From positions 1-64,000 of the forward strand of contig SIAN01000018.1 of the NCBI GenBank assembly GCA_009691715.1: a stretch of 64,000 nt of DNA, given 5' to 3'. The notes below the pieces were generated by a model. The model saw only the letters and a program-made list of their open reading frames with translations. It searched no databases and had not been told where the DNA came from. Each line of letters begins with the position of its first letter. Positions within the stretch are counted from its first letter, which is position 1. Below, one piece after another: positions 1-10,279 of the stretch. The translations under genes were made by a program, and so were the position numbers. Source of the stretch: Planctomycetota bacterium. GTDB lineage: Bacteria > Planctomycetota > B15-G4 > SIAN01.

Positions 1-928
1 CCGCGCGCGTGCCCGCTGCCGCCAGCTCGAAGGCCAGCGAACGCCCATCGAGTTCGGCGCGGAAGGCCGCCGCGAGCCAGGTGCCCGGCTTGTGCAGCAC
101 GACGATTGGAACACCGCCGAGCACGTCGTTCAGCACCCCTCCGGCCGCACTGAGCGCCTTCATCGGATAGGCGCGCGCATCACCGCCCACGACGACCCCC
201 AGCACGATCTCGTTCTCCGGCAGACGATCGTCGGGATGGCGAATCGACTGGCGCATCTCGTGGCCCAGTCCAGCCGACCCGGGCGCTTCCTCGCTGCCAT
301 GGCCGGCGCGCAGCGCCTCGTCAGCGACGATCACCTGCGACTCAGGATGGATCTCGAGCCAATCGGCCCACATCGCCTGGTCGAGCCGCAGTCGCGTCAG
401 CTGCAGGCCCGCGAGTGGTCCGCTCATGCCCATGCCGAGGAACGGCGTGAACCAGCTGCCGGTGGTGTCGTCGAAGCAGATGTGGGTGCCGTCGTAGATG
501 CCGCGCACGCGCAAATGGAGCAACCGCCCGTCGACTCGCGGGTCCCACGCCGCCGCGCTGCTGCAGCGTTCGCACAGCGTGATGCAGACGGGTGTTCCGG
601 AGAGTTCGAGGTTGGCGACATGGTGGTTCTTCATCACCCACCACGGGAGCGCGAACGCGAGCGTCCCGTCGGCGCCGCCGAGATACCCGAGGATCGGATC
701 GTCGGGCCGCAGGTGCTTCGCATCGCGTCCCGCCACCCACGTCGCCTGATCGAGCGGCGCGAGGATGCCGTGCGAGTGCGCGTGAGCGTGCTCCTCGTCG
801 CCTCCGAAGATCTTCACCTGCGCCAGGAACGAGTCCTCGCTTTGCGTCTCGCCGCCACAACCTGCAAGGAATGCGCAGGCGACGGTTGCCTCGACGGTCT
901 TAAGACGCTTCATCGACGATCGATTCAT
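1..928 (-). CDS. DUF3179 domain lipoprotein, truncated by window edge
   Basis: The gene enters from the left edge, so its C-terminus is missing; about 309 codons are visible. ATG at 928 or a second in-frame ATG at 913 could start it. The N-terminus has a short hydrophobic stretch ending in the lipobox LAGC (Cys24 from the first Met), which predicts a lipoprotein. The body carries DUF3179 hallmarks: DPILGYL, a central segment with CERCSSA, and GDARAYPMKAL followed by LNDVLGGVP. In the family the last two form the conserved 'ARAYP...NDxVGGxP' signature. The function of DUF3179 is not established. A second, broken DUF3179 gene lies at 45623-46688. The family call is firm; the role is unknown. 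Confidence 0.8.
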   Translation of the reverse strand, partial: MNRSSMKRLKTVEATVACAFLAGCGGETQSEDSFLAQVKIFGGDEEHAHAHSHGILAPLDQATWVAGRDAKHLRPDDPILGYLGGADGTLAFALPWWVMKNHHVANLELSGTPVCITLCERCSSAAAWDPRVDGRLLHLRVRGIYDGTHICFDDTTGSWFTPFLGMGMSGPLAGLQLTRLRLDQAMWADWLEIHPESQVIVADEALRAGHGSEEAPGSAGLGHEMRQSIRHPDDRLPENEIVLGVVVGGDARAYPMKALSAAGGVLNDVLGGVPIVVLHKPGTWLAAAFRAELDGRSLAFELAAAGTRA

Positions 929-1218
929 CGAGGCCTTGAATGTCATGACTCAGAAGTGGGTGACGCACGCGGGCGATGATCCGAGCACCGCTAACCTCTG
1001 CCGCCTCGCGGCACGACATGATCGCGCGTGACGCTGCCACAGCAAGGAGTTTGGGATGGGGCCACGCATTCTTCTCCTGTCGGCGTCCGCCGGCGCGGGC
1101 CGTGGAACACCCTCGTGAGCAACCAGTTCCTGCCGGCGGAGATGATCGCGGCGCTGAAGCCAAGGCGGCGGAGCCGCTCGGAGGCCGTTCCTTCCCCCAC
1201 GGCCACCTGGAAGACCTC

Positions 1219-2070
1219 ATGAAAGTCGCCGCTTGCCAGATCGACGTCGCGTTCGGCGCGGTCGTGAAGAACGTGGCTGTCGTGCGCGAGCAAACGCTCG
1301 CGGCGGCCAAGCAGGGCGCGCAGTTGGTCGTCTTTCCCGAGTGCGCGCTCACCGGCTATGCGTTCGAGGATGCTGCGGCGGCGCGGCGCGCGGCGATCAC
1401 GATCGACGGGGCGGAGATCGAGTCGCTGCGGCAGCGGGCGCGCGAGTGCGGCGCGTGGCTGGTCGTCGGGTTCCTGGAGAAGAGCGCGACGAGCGGCGGC
1501 GGAGCGGACGGTGGCCTCTGGAACAGCGCCGCGCTGATCGGCCCTGACGGCGTCGCGCTCCACTACCGCAAGCTGCACCTGCCGCTGCTTGGCTGCGATC
1601 GTTTCGCGGCGCCGGGCGATCGGCCGCTCGCCGTCGCCGACACTCCGCTCGGTCGCATCGGCCTCTCGATCTGCTACGACGGCAGCTTCCCCGAATCGGC
1701 GCGCGTGCTGAAGCTGCGCGGCGCGCAACTGATCGTGCTGCCGACCAACTGGCCCGAGGCAGCGACCATCTCGCGCAGCTACCAGTCGATCGTGCGCGCC
1801 TTCGAGAACCACGTGAACTACGTCGCCTGCAACCGCGTCGGCAGCGAAGGCGGTTTCCGTTTCCCTGGCGACAGCAAGATCGTCGACTTCACCGGCCGCG
1901 TGGTGGCGCAGGCGGGCGACGGCGAGACGACGCTTTTCGCCGAGCTCGACCTGCCGGCGGCCGACAACAACCGGATCGTGAACATCCCCGGCAAGTACGA
2001 GCTCGACCGCATCGCCCACCGGCGCCCGGAGTGCTACGGCGCGATCGTCGAGCCGCGCGCAGGCTCGTGA
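1219..2070 (+). CDS. carbon-nitrogen hydrolase (nitrilase superfamily)
   Basis: A 283-residue single-domain C-N hydrolase, probably a cytosolic amidase that hydrolyses a small amide or N-carbamoyl substrate; the substrate cannot be told from sequence. The catalytic triad is visible: Glu41 in VVFPECALTGY, Lys118 in YRKLHLP, and Cys152 in SICYDGSFPE. The reading frame is open further upstream, to 976, but homology and the typical MKVAACQ N-terminus begin at ATG 1219, so I chose that start. It is divergent from the DUF3179 gene, with 290 bp between them in which I see no other gene. It is convergent with the secreted protein at 2171-2848. Confidence 0.88.
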   Translation: MKVAACQIDVAFGAVVKNVAVVREQTLAAAKQGAQLVVFPECALTGYAFEDAAAARRAAITIDGAEIESLRQRARECGAWLVVGFLEKSATSGGGADGGLWNSAALIGPDGVALHYRKLHLPLLGCDRFAAPGDRPLAVADTPLGRIGLSICYDGSFPESARVLKLRGAQLIVLPTNWPEAATISRSYQSIVRAFENHVNYVACNRVGSEGGFRFPGDSKIVDFTGRVVAQAGDGETTLFAELDLPAADNNRIVNIPGKYELDRIAHRRPECYGAIVEPRAGS

Positions 2071-2170
2071 CGAACTGGTGTTCGGCACCGCGACTCCGCC
2101 TGAAGCTCAAATCAACGCTGACGACAGTGACACGTGCGCGGCGCGGCGCAGAAGCGTTCCGCGGGCGTCG

Positions 2171-2848
2171 TCAACGACTGCCAGGCGTGCCCTTGCCCCC
2201 CGGCGGCGCGGCGGTCGCTGCGTCGCCGAGCGTCTGCTCGACCATCCCCTTCACCTTGAACCCGGCCGGTGCGAGGCGACCGTTCAACGCAATTCCGCCC
2301 GGCAGCGGCGTGTAGAGCTCGATCGAGACCTGCGAGATCGGCGCCGGGAAGCCGGTCACCATCGGCTTCTGCGACGGCGTGATCGTCGCGAGGCACATCA
2401 CCGGCACATCGTCGGGCACGCCCGCCATCGGCTCGTGATCCGGGTCGTAGTCGGCGGCGCCGTTCGCGGTCGCCTCACCGCCACCTGCCTCGGCCTTCGC
2501 CGCCGCGCCTTCCGCCATCCCCATCATGAATGTCTGGTGCACGTCGCTCTCGTAACAGCGCATGGTCGCGGCCTTGTCCTCGAACCACGCGAAGATCACC
2601 GACTTGCGCGTCGCGGTGAACGCCGTCTCGACGCCGAGGCACCCCTTGCTGGCCTTCAGCCCCTCGATCAGTTCATTGCCCATCGCCGCGCCACCGGGCG
2701 GCACGCCCTGCGACACCCCACCCTGTGGAACGCCCTGCGCCGCGAGGTAGCCCGCCGTCGCTACCAGCGGCGCGGCGATCACCGCGACGCCGAAGAGAAG
2801 CGACCGAAACGGCGTCCCCGAGATCCGGCCAATCGAAATGCGCGTCAT
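2171..2848 (-). CDS. secreted protein of unknown function
   Basis: A 225-residue protein that I do not recognise. ATG 2848 follows a GGAGAG ribosome site and opens onto a signal-peptide-like N-terminus (MTRISIG, then a hydrophobic stretch around residues 16-35 ending in LAAQ), so it is probably exported. The mature part has a Gly/Pro-rich linker, a segment with two Cys (KGCLGVET and MRCYESD), an Ala/Gly/Glu-rich low-complexity stretch around residues 115-135, and a beta-rich C-terminus. An upstream extension to 2899 is open but lacks a start context as good. The 40-residue membrane protein at 2963-3085 lies just upstream on the same strand and could share its transcript. Confidence 0.6.
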   Translation of the reverse strand: MTRISIGRISGTPFRSLLFGVAVIAAPLVATAGYLAAQGVPQGGVSQGVPPGGAAMGNELIEGLKASKGCLGVETAFTATRKSVIFAWFEDKAATMRCYESDVHQTFMMGMAEGAAAKAEAGGGEATANGAADYDPDHEPMAGVPDDVPVMCLATITPSQKPMVTGFPAPISQVSIELYTPLPGGIALNGRLAPAGFKVKGMVEQTLGDAATAAPPGGKGTPGSR

Positions 2849-2962
2849 CGAAGGCTCTCCATCACGCCGCCCGCATCCGGCCCTTCCGAGCGGCGGCACT
2901 GCTGGTTCCGGCGCGACTGCGTTTTCGCGGCGGAAAAACCGGGGGGTGCCGCTCGTGACGAT

Positions 2963-3085
2963 TCAGCGAACCACTGCGATCAGGACGAACAGCAGCATCG
3001 ACACGATGGCCACGACTCCCGGGAGCAGCGCGATCGCGCCGCGTCGATCGGTTTGGACTGCTCTCCATCGTGGGTCGGAGACCAT
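2963..3085 (-). CDS. small membrane protein, 40 aa
   Basis: This ORF is short but has strong start evidence: a full GGAGGAA Shine-Dalgarno sequence six bases before ATG 3085. The product has a charged N-terminal half with three Arg before one transmembrane helix (about residues 17-39, GAIALLPGVVAIVSMLLFV onward), ending in VVR and a TGA. The positive-inside rule predicts a cytoplasmic N-terminus. It lies between the kinase gene and the secreted protein at 2171-2848, in the same direction. I do not recognise a family. The evidence is start context plus membrane-protein composition, so moderate confidence. Confidence 0.55.
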   Translation of the reverse strand: MVSDPRWRAVQTDRRGAIALLPGVVAIVSMLLFVLIAVVR

Positions 3086-3148
3086 CGTGATTCCTCCGCG
3101 CGGACCGCACATCGACGAACGGCTGACGCGCACTCGGACCCGACCAAC

Positions 3149-6100
3149 CTACCCACGCGTCAAGCGCAACAGTGTCCGCAACTCCGCTCCGAGTCTCGCG
3201 AGCCGCTCCTGTTGCGGCGCCGTCAGCGCCGCGCGAAGCGCCGCATCGCGCAGCAGCCGCAATTCGGGTTGCAGCAGGAGGATGTGGACGCGGGAGCGTG
3301 CTGATCGCGCCGGGTCACGACCTTGCGTCGCGAGCGCCTCCTCGGCCTCGTTCAAGACCCAGTCGTGGCAGCGCGCGACGGCGCGCTCGCGCAGGTCGGC
3401 GCCCGTCGCGGGATCAAGGGCGAGCGTGGCGGCGGCGCCGGCGGCGCTGACGAAGAGCGACGGTTCGAGGGCGAGGATCGCGGCTCGCGAGGCGCCATTT
3501 CCCCAGACGTCGTCCCACAGGTCGAACGCCGCGGCGTTCGCGCCGGCACGGGCGAGCAGCAGCGCCACCCGCGCCGCAGCGAGCGGATCTTCCGGCTCGA
3601 GCGCGCCGTTCTCGTAATCGGGGAGCGCTTCGGCGAGCGACTGCAGCTGCTCGATCTGCCTCAACGCTGCGAGCGCACCGTCGAGTTCGCCCTGCTGCTC
3701 GAGCGCATGGGCGCGCGCTCCGTGCAGGTTGATGACGAGTTCGAGCCCCACGAACGGGTTCACGCGCCGCTGCGCCACGCGCACCGCGTCGGCGGCACCG
3801 GCCGGGTCGCCGGCGAGGCAAAGCGACATCGCCGCCGACGGCACAGTCGAGAGCGCCCCGGCATTCGCCAGCAGCGACTTCAGCGTCGCCTGCGCGTCGG
3901 CAAGTCGTCCCGCCGCCATCTCGACCACGGCGCGGGCATGAAGCGTCTTGTCGTCGGGGGTTCCGCCCGAAATGGCGGCATCGATCGAGGCGCGCGCCTC
4001 CGCGTACCTGCCGCCGTAGATCAGCGACCAGATGCGCCCGGCTACGGCCTGCCGCGAACGGGGGTCGAGACGCAGCACCGTGTCCGCAGCGGCGACGGCA
4101 CCGTCGAAATCGCCGGTGCCGTCGCGGATCACTGCCAACATCATCTGCGCCGAGAGCATGTCGGGCGCCAGCGTGATCGCAGCGCTGGCGTGGTCGAGCG
4201 CGAGCTCCCACCGGCGCGGCGTCGAGTTCTTCACCAGCACCGCGAGGAAGTAGCGGAAGACGTATTCGTCGGGATGCAGTCGCGCCGCGCGCTCGAGCAG
4301 CGGGAACGCCTTCTCCCCCATGCCGAAGCTGATCAGCATCGAGCCGAGGTGCGAGATGGTGCGCACCTCTTGGTCGAAGATCGCGGGATCGTCAGCGGCC
4401 TGCTCCAGGATCTCCAAGTAGTCGGGCACGGCGCCGCGCAGCTTGACGCGCCACGGATCGGGATCGGCGGTCTGCACGATCCGCTGCAATCGCTCGAATT
4501 CGCGCGGCTCGTCGTCTGGGACGCGTTCGATCTGCGCCAGTTCGTACCGCACCTTGATCCACGCCAGCAGGTGGTCGCAGAACTCGACCGGTTCGCTGCT
4601 GCCACGCACCTTGGCGATGACCTGTTCATCGCTGATGGTCGCGAGGTCGAGCCCCCAGTCACGAAACACCTGAGTGACCGCGCGATCGATCTCGTCCCAT
4701 GGCGCGACGTACCAGCGACCGATCTGCTCCGTGAGTTGCGCGAGCGCCGACTGGTCGCGCAGACGATCGGCGGCGGCGGCTCGGCTCGCTGCGGTCGCCG
4801 CCGCAACCTCGCGCTGCAGCGTTTCGGCTTGCGATCGAAGATCAGACCCGGGGTCGGCGGCCAGCGCCGTCGCCAACGCCGCGTCGGCCGCCGTCAACGC
4901 GAGTTCGCGGGGCGCGACCAGGTGGCGTGGCTCCGCCTCGGCGACCCGCGCCAGCTCGCGCGCTCGCGCCAGACCATCGCGCACTTGTCCCGCAGCCGTC
5001 TCGATCCGCGTCCGCTCGCCCCGTTCGCTTGCGAGCCACGCGCCGCCGCCGCCAAGCAGCGCGACAATCACCGTCGCGGCCAGCGCCAGCGTGAGCCGCC
5101 GGCGGCGGCGCTCCGCTTCGACGCGCGCTCCTCCTGCGCCGCATGCCACTGCTTCAGCGCCTGCGCCACCGCACCCGCGTCCGCCGGCCGCGCTTCGGGC
5201 TCGATCGCAAGGCAATGCTTCGCCAACGCGACCAGCACCGAATCACCCGCCGCCGCGTCCAGTCGCGCCAGCGCAGGACCGAGCGCCGCGTTGCGCGCCG
5301 CCTCGAATTGCTCGCCGGTGTCGCCGGTGTAGACCGCCTTGCCGGTCAGCAACTCGACCAGGATCGCGCCGAGCTAGAAGACGTCGGCCCGCGCGTCGAC
5401 GCGGCCGGACTCGCCGCGCGCTTGTTCCGGCGCCATGTAGGAAAGCGTCCCGAGCACGGCGCCGGCTTGCGACAACAACTCTGTCGTGCTGGTGCGAACG
5501 GTCGAGATCGGACGCGCCGCGAACGACGACGAGCCGCTGCCGCTCGCTGTCACGCCGCTCGCCGCACCGCCAAGTGGCGGAGTCGTGCTGCGAGCATTCA
5601 CGTTCGGCGCTCGCTCCAGGCCGGGATCAGCCGCCGGCTCCGCGCGCCCGAGGACCTTCGCCAGTCCCCAGTCGGCGACCTGCACCTCGCCGAACGCGCC
5701 GACCATGATGTTCGAGGGCTTGAGATCGCGATGGATCACGCCGCGCGCGTGGACGTAGGCGATGGTCAGCGCGACCTGCTCGAAGATCGCGAGAAAGCGC
5801 GAGCGGTCGTCGGCGAGGTCGCGGCGAGCGCCGAACAATTCGCCGAGCGTCCGGCCCTGGATCAGTTTCATCACGAAGAACGGGCGGTCGTCGGGCGCCG
5901 TGCCCATCTCATGCACTGGCACGATGCCGGGATGCTCGAACTGCCCGCCGATCTGCGCCTCTTCAGAGGAAGCGGCGCTTCAGGCCTTCGTGGCCGACGT
6001 GTTCCTTGCGCAGCACCTTGAGCGCCACATCGCGACCGAGTTCGAGGTCGCGACCGCGCAGCACGATGCCGACACCGCCGCGGCCGATGACGCCCTCGAT

Positions 6101-6301
6101 CCGGTAGCGATCGGAGAGGTGCGCCGGCACGTCGTCGGCCGGGACCGGCGCGGCCGGTGGCGCCGCCTGAAACGCGCCCGCAAGCAGGCGATCGACCAAG
6201 CTCTCGTCCAGCTCGCCATCCGCAACGAAGCGCTCCCTCGCGCCGCTTTCGGCGATCCCGCGACCGGCTACCCGGCGATCAGCCGACCGAGTTCCTGGCA
6301 A
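3149..6301 (-). pseudogene. Ser/Thr protein kinase with C-terminal TPR region, frame broken
   Basis: This is a planctomycete-type receptor kinase of about 1,050 codons whose frame is interrupted three times. The N-terminal lobe (5963-6301) has the glycine loop IGRGGVGIVLRG and the VALKVL lysine. It ends at a TGA near 5963, and dropping one base restores EEAQIGGQFEHPGIVPVHE. The C-lobe (to 5377) has HRDLKPSNIMV, ADWGLAK in place of DFG, and SYMAPEQARG. An in-frame TAG at 5374-5376 interrupts 'DVF-LGAIL', where a Ser codon is usual. A further frameshift near 5100 precedes the transmembrane helix (LTLALAATVIVALL) and a TPR-like region of about 600 residues. The start is unclear: the open frame begins at a TTG inside the sigma gene. 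It may be a decayed gene or carry sequencing errors. Confidence 0.8.
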
Positions 6302-6958
6302 CGGCGCATCACCTCGCCCGGCGTCGCACCCGGCTCATGGAACGCCACGACTTCCTTCAGCGCCAGCAGGAATTCGGCCCGCGCCGTCGCGTACTCGTGA
6401 TGGACCTCGGCCGGTTCCACGCCGAAGCTCTTCGCGACCTCGCGGATCACCAGGTCATCACCGAACCGGCGGCGCAAGAGCTCGATCCGGCGCAGCGCCC
6501 GCTCGCCACTGGCACGCGCGCGCCGCTCCTGCAGTTGCACCGCCTCGCGCAGCAGCGACTGCGCGAACGCCCGGTCGAACGCGCGCGACAGCGTCGGCTC
6601 GTCGAGCGGCAGCGCGTCGAGTTCGACCGACTCGCCAGCCAACCGGTTGCGCTGCGCCGCCGCCTTCTCCTCGAACCGGCGCGCGACGTTTCGCGCGACG
6701 GCATAGAGGAACGCCTGGAACGGCCCGCGCGCAGGGTCGGCCTTCTCGAGCGCCCCACCTTCGCGCAGGCACTCGACGAAGACCTCCTGCACCCGCGTCG
6801 TCGCTCTCCTGCGCCCGCGGTCCGCCGCGCCAACGCGCCGCGAAGTAGGCCGCGAGCGGCGCGCCGTAGCGCAGCGCGAATGCCTCGCGCTCGCTCGACG
6901 CGCCGGCGGCCGCCGCGCGGATCACCGTCCAGCAGGTCGGCAGCGAGTCGGCGGTCAC
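6268..6958 (-). pseudogene. ECF-type RNA polymerase sigma factor, one frameshift
   Basis: This sigma factor lies immediately upstream of and overlaps the kinase gene, a pairing typical of the planctomycete ECF/kinase groups. The N-terminal frame (MTADSLPTCWTVIRAAA...LAAYFAARWRG) begins at ATG 6958. The frame shifts near 6790, where the run GGG probably should be GG to give DDAVQEVFVECLREG, the sigma region 2.2-2.3 signature. Region 4 follows, with DDLVIREVAKSFGVEPAEVHHEY as the helix-turn-helix. About 229 codons in total if repaired. The stop lies only 24 bp from the M16 peptidase on the other side, so peptidase, sigma and kinase may be co-transcribed. Confidence 0.75.
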
Positions 6959-6969
6959 GACCGTTCCGT

Positions 6970-6997
6970 GATCACTTCGGGATCACTTCGGGATCAC
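6970..6997. repeat. 11-bp tandem repeat at the M16 stop codon
   Basis: The unit GATCACTTCGG is repeated twice, followed by a partial third copy (GATCAC). It covers the last codons and stop of the M16 peptidase and the short gap before the sigma gene. It looks like a small slippage duplication, with no clear function. Confidence 0.7.
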
Positions 6998-9931
6998 AGC
7001 GAAAACGCTCTCGCGGCCCTTCGCGAACACCTGCTTCGCCAGTGCGTTGATCTCCGCCAGCGTGACCTTGGCGAAGGTCTCCTTGTAGGCGCGCATCTGG
7101 TCGATCACGGCCGGCTCGCGCTGCGCCTTCTTCAGCGCCTCGAACCAGAGGTCGTAGTCCTTCAGTTGCGTCTCGGCGTCGCCCAAGTGAGCCGTGCGCA
7201 GCCGGTCGAGCTCCGCCTGCGTCGCGCCCTTGCTGCCAAGCGCCTCCATCACCGTGGTGCACGCCTTCGCCATCTCCTCGACCTTGCCCGGGTCGACCGT
7301 GAGTTGGAGCGTGACCCAGCCGAGCCCGCGCCACTCGTTGCTGCCCCACACGCCAGCGTTCGGCGAATAGGTGCCACCGCGCTTCTCCCGGATCTCGACC
7401 CGCAGCCGGTCGCTGACGATGTCCTCGAGCAGCGCGAGCTTGCGCGCCATCGCGGCGTCGATCGCGTCGGGGCACGGATAGAGCAGGTGCAGGTGGGCGC
7501 TCTTCTCGCCGCTGTCGACGGTGTGACGCGCGTTGATGCCGCTCTTCAGCGGCGTGATGGTGCGACGCTGTTCGTTGATGGTCCCGGCGCGGCGCGGCGG
7601 GAGGCTCGAGAAGGTCGAGAAGATCGCCTTCTCGAACTTGCCGGCATCGACACCGGCTGCGGAGATGCGCACCGGCCCGTCGAGCTGCCCCTTCAAGAAC
7701 GCGCGCACCTCGTCGATCGTGACTGCCGCGACCTCGTCCTTGGTCGGCCGCCGCAGTCGCGGCTCGGTCGACTGGACCTCTTCAGTGAACTTGCCGAGCA
7801 GGCTGCCGGCGCTCGGCTTGCCTGCGTCCTCGTCGACCTTGAATTCCTCGTCGAGCTTCGCCTTCCACTCATCCCACGGCTCCTGCGCGAAGCCGGGCTC
7901 GGTCAGGAACGCGCAGATCGTCTCGAACTCGCGCTTCAGTTCGCCGCCTACGAACACGTTGCCGCGGAAGAGCAGGCCGTCGGCGTCGACGCTGAAGCCG
8001 ACGCTGCCGCCCGCCGCCGCGACCGTGTCCCAGTCGTTCTTCGCCAGCCCGCCGCGCAAGAACCAGCGCTCGGCCGCATAGGCGACCGCATGCTTGCTGA
8101 CGTCGAGCACGGACTCGCCCTCGCCGACACGAACTTCCCAATGGCCGAGGCTGCGGACATCGCCATCCGCCTTGCGGTAGAGCACCTTGACGCCGTTCTT
8201 CAGCGCCAGCTCGTTGACCTTCAGGTCTTCGTGGCGTTTGACGGTGGCGGTCGCGTCTTTCACGACGTCGGGCTTCGCGTAGGCGAACTTGCTCGGGTCG
8301 ACCTTCTTCTTCTCTGGTTCGGGCTTCGCCTCACCTTCCTTCGGCGTGCCACCGGCCTCACCGCCCGCCTCGCCCTCCTTCGGCTTCTCCGGCTCCGCGC
8401 TCGCCGTGATCGCCATCGGCTGCCCGAGATCGGTCGCCTTCGCGGCGTTCCAGATCTCCATCAGCTCGGCGTGCGGATCGGCGCCCAAGTCGATGCCGCC
8501 TTCCGTCCAGATCACCAACTCCCCCAGCGCCAACTCCTCGCGCAGCAGCTTCGTCAGCGCGTCCGGCGACAGCCCCTTGGCGCCCGGCCGCAGCGCCTCC
8601 TTGCGTGCCTTGTCGTCCATCGGAACGTAGCGGAGGTTGCACGCGACCATGAGGTCCCGCACGTACTCGAGCGAGTGCGGGACAGGTGATGCCGGCCGCG
8701 GCACCAGCGTCTTCTGGTAGTCGGTCCAGGCCTCCTTCACCTCTTCGTCCGTGCAACCTTGTTCGAGCAACCGGCGCAATTCGCGCTCGGCGGCCGTGAG
8801 CGCGTCGCGCCACTTCGCTGCGTCGCAGAAGATGCGAATCAATGGCCCGGACAGCTGATTCTCGAAGTTGTAGAGGTCGGCCTCGGCGCCGTTGAAGGGG
8901 AGCTTCTCCTTGTCCTGCTTCGCGTTCAGGCGGTTGCCGACCAGGTTCATCGCGATCTGGATCGGAACGCCCGCGGCGGCGTTGGCGGCGTCGTCCTTCT
9001 TCTGCTTGTGCTTGCGCAGCTTGGCGATCGAGATGCTGCCGCCGCTGCCGCCGGTCTCGACCGCGAAGCCCTTGTGCCGGAAGCTCGGATCGCCGATCTC
9101 CGGCCGCTCGGCCGGTTCGCCCTTCGCCGCCGGGATCGTGCCGAGGTGCTCCTCGATGAGCTTGGTCGGATCGAGCGCGCCGAGGTCGCCGGCGACGATG
9201 AAGGTCATGTTCTCCGGCCGGTACCAGCGCTTGTAGAACGCCATGCAGCTCTTGCCGTTGAACTTCGTGCGGACGTCCTTCACGCCGATCGGCAGGCGCT
9301 TGGCGTAGAGCGTGCCATCGGCGATCTTGCCGATCTGGTCGACGAAGGCGCGGAAGCCCGGGACGTCGCGCGAGATCTGCTCGGAGTCGATGACGCCCTT
9401 CTCTTTCTGGACCTCTTTCTCCTCCATCTTCAGGCCCGACGCCACGTCGCGCATCCACTGCATCCCGAGCTTCAGGCGCTCCGGCTCGCTGTCGGGCAGG
9501 TCGAGCTCGTAGACCGTCTCCTCGAAGCTGGTGTGCGCGTTGACGTCGGAGCCGAACTTGATGCCCATCTTGTTGAAGGTCGCGACCAGAGAGTCGGCCT
9601 TGAACCGGGTCGTGCCATTGAACGCCATGTGCTCGACGAAGTGGGCCATGCCCTGTTCGGCGTCGCTTTCGACCAGGCTGCCGATGTCGACGTGCAGGCG
9701 CAGGAAGATCTGCTTCGGCGGGTTGCGGTTGTTGATCCAGGCGTAGCGCATGCCGTTCTTGAGCGCGCCGAAGTTGAAGTTCGGGTCGGGCGGCAGGTCG
9801 GAGCGGTCGTGCTCCCAGTCGCGCGGTTCGACCTCCACCACCTCGGCGGCCTTGCTCTTCGATTGCGCCGGGATGGGCGCGGCGGCGGCAGCGAGTCCGA
9901 GGAACACCACCAGGCTCTGCAGAAGACGCAT
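6983..9931 (-). CDS. M16 family zinc metallopeptidase, secreted
   Basis: A 982-residue insulinase-type peptidase with both halves of the family present. A signal peptide (residues 1-23, ending PIPAQ) sends it to the periplasm. The inverted zinc motif HxxEH is HFVEH at residues 97-101, and Glu177 in VQKEKG is at the right spacing for the third ligand. The first half is therefore predicted to be active and the C-terminal half, which lacks the motif, to be structural. An acidic, Glu/Lys/Pro-rich linker sits in the middle (about residues 510-555). The start has GAGGAAAAG seven bases ahead. It is followed at 24 bp by the sigma factor gene. Its substrate is presumably peptides; nothing shows which. 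Confidence 0.92.
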   Translation of the reverse strand: MRLLQSLVVFLGLAAAAAPIPAQSKSKAAEVVEVEPRDWEHDRSDLPPDPNFNFGALKNGMRYAWINNRNPPKQIFLRLHVDIGSLVESDAEQGMAHFVEHMAFNGTTRFKADSLVATFNKMGIKFGSDVNAHTSFEETVYELDLPDSEPERLKLGMQWMRDVASGLKMEEKEVQKEKGVIDSEQISRDVPGFRAFVDQIGKIADGTLYAKRLPIGVKDVRTKFNGKSCMAFYKRWYRPENMTFIVAGDLGALDPTKLIEEHLGTIPAAKGEPAERPEIGDPSFRHKGFAVETGGSGGSISIAKLRKHKQKKDDAANAAAGVPIQIAMNLVGNRLNAKQDKEKLPFNGAEADLYNFENQLSGPLIRIFCDAAKWRDALTAAERELRRLLEQGCTDEEVKEAWTDYQKTLVPRPASPVPHSLEYVRDLMVACNLRYVPMDDKARKEALRPGAKGLSPDALTKLLREELALGELVIWTEGGIDLGADPHAELMEIWNAAKATDLGQPMAITASAEPEKPKEGEAGGEAGGTPKEGEAKPEPEKKKVDPSKFAYAKPDVVKDATATVKRHEDLKVNELALKNGVKVLYRKADGDVRSLGHWEVRVGEGESVLDVSKHAVAYAAERWFLRGGLAKNDWDTVAAAGGSVGFSVDADGLLFRGNVFVGGELKREFETICAFLTEPGFAQEPWDEWKAKLDEEFKVDEDAGKPSAGSLLGKFTEEVQSTEPRLRRPTKDEVAAVTIDEVRAFLKGQLDGPVRISAAGVDAGKFEKAIFSTFSSLPPRRAGTINEQRRTITPLKSGINARHTVDSGEKSAHLHLLYPCPDAIDAAMARKLALLEDIVSDRLRVEIREKRGGTYSPNAGVWGSNEWRGLGWVTLQLTVDPGKVEEMAKACTTVMEALGSKGATQAELDRLRTAHLGDAETQLKDYDLWFEALKKAQREPAVIDQMRAYKETFAKVTLAEINALAKQVFAKGRESVFAVIPK

Positions 9932-10279
9932 GACTTTTCCTCGAATCGAGCAGGGGCGAGCAGGCGGTCAGGGTAACGCGTCGCTCGATCAGCCCCGTCG
10001 GGCACGCCCTAGGGGAGGTCGGTAGGAACGACGTCGCGCGTGGGTCGCTCCGGCATCGGCTCCACGAATTGCGGTCATCGACGATTCGAGCGGCTTGCTC
10101 TCCGGGGAAGGGGAATCTCTCCTCCCGCGCTCCCATAATCCGCCGCTCGTCGTACGGAGCACTTCGCACCGTTTCGACTGTGCCAGCCGTTCCCTTCGTG
10201 CACGAACCAGAGCGACCGCGGGACCCGGCCCGCGCTCCGCGAACACGGCCTGCCGGAAGAAGAGAGAGAAGGAGCCCAC
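9932..10279. promoter_or_regulatory. 348-bp divergent intergenic region
   Basis: This separates the M16 gene (leftward) from the redoxin gene (rightward) and must hold promoters for both. I see the M16 ribosome site next to 9931 and a strong GAAGGAG five bases before the redoxin ATG at 10280. A CATAAT hexamer near 10134 could be a -10 element for the redoxin, but I cannot find a matching -35. No gene is evident in it. Confidence 0.4.

Noticed and set aside
991..2088. A 365-codon minus-strand frame opposite the nitrilase gene
   Set aside because: The plus-strand gene has the full Glu-Lys-Cys catalytic triad; this antisense frame has no motif.
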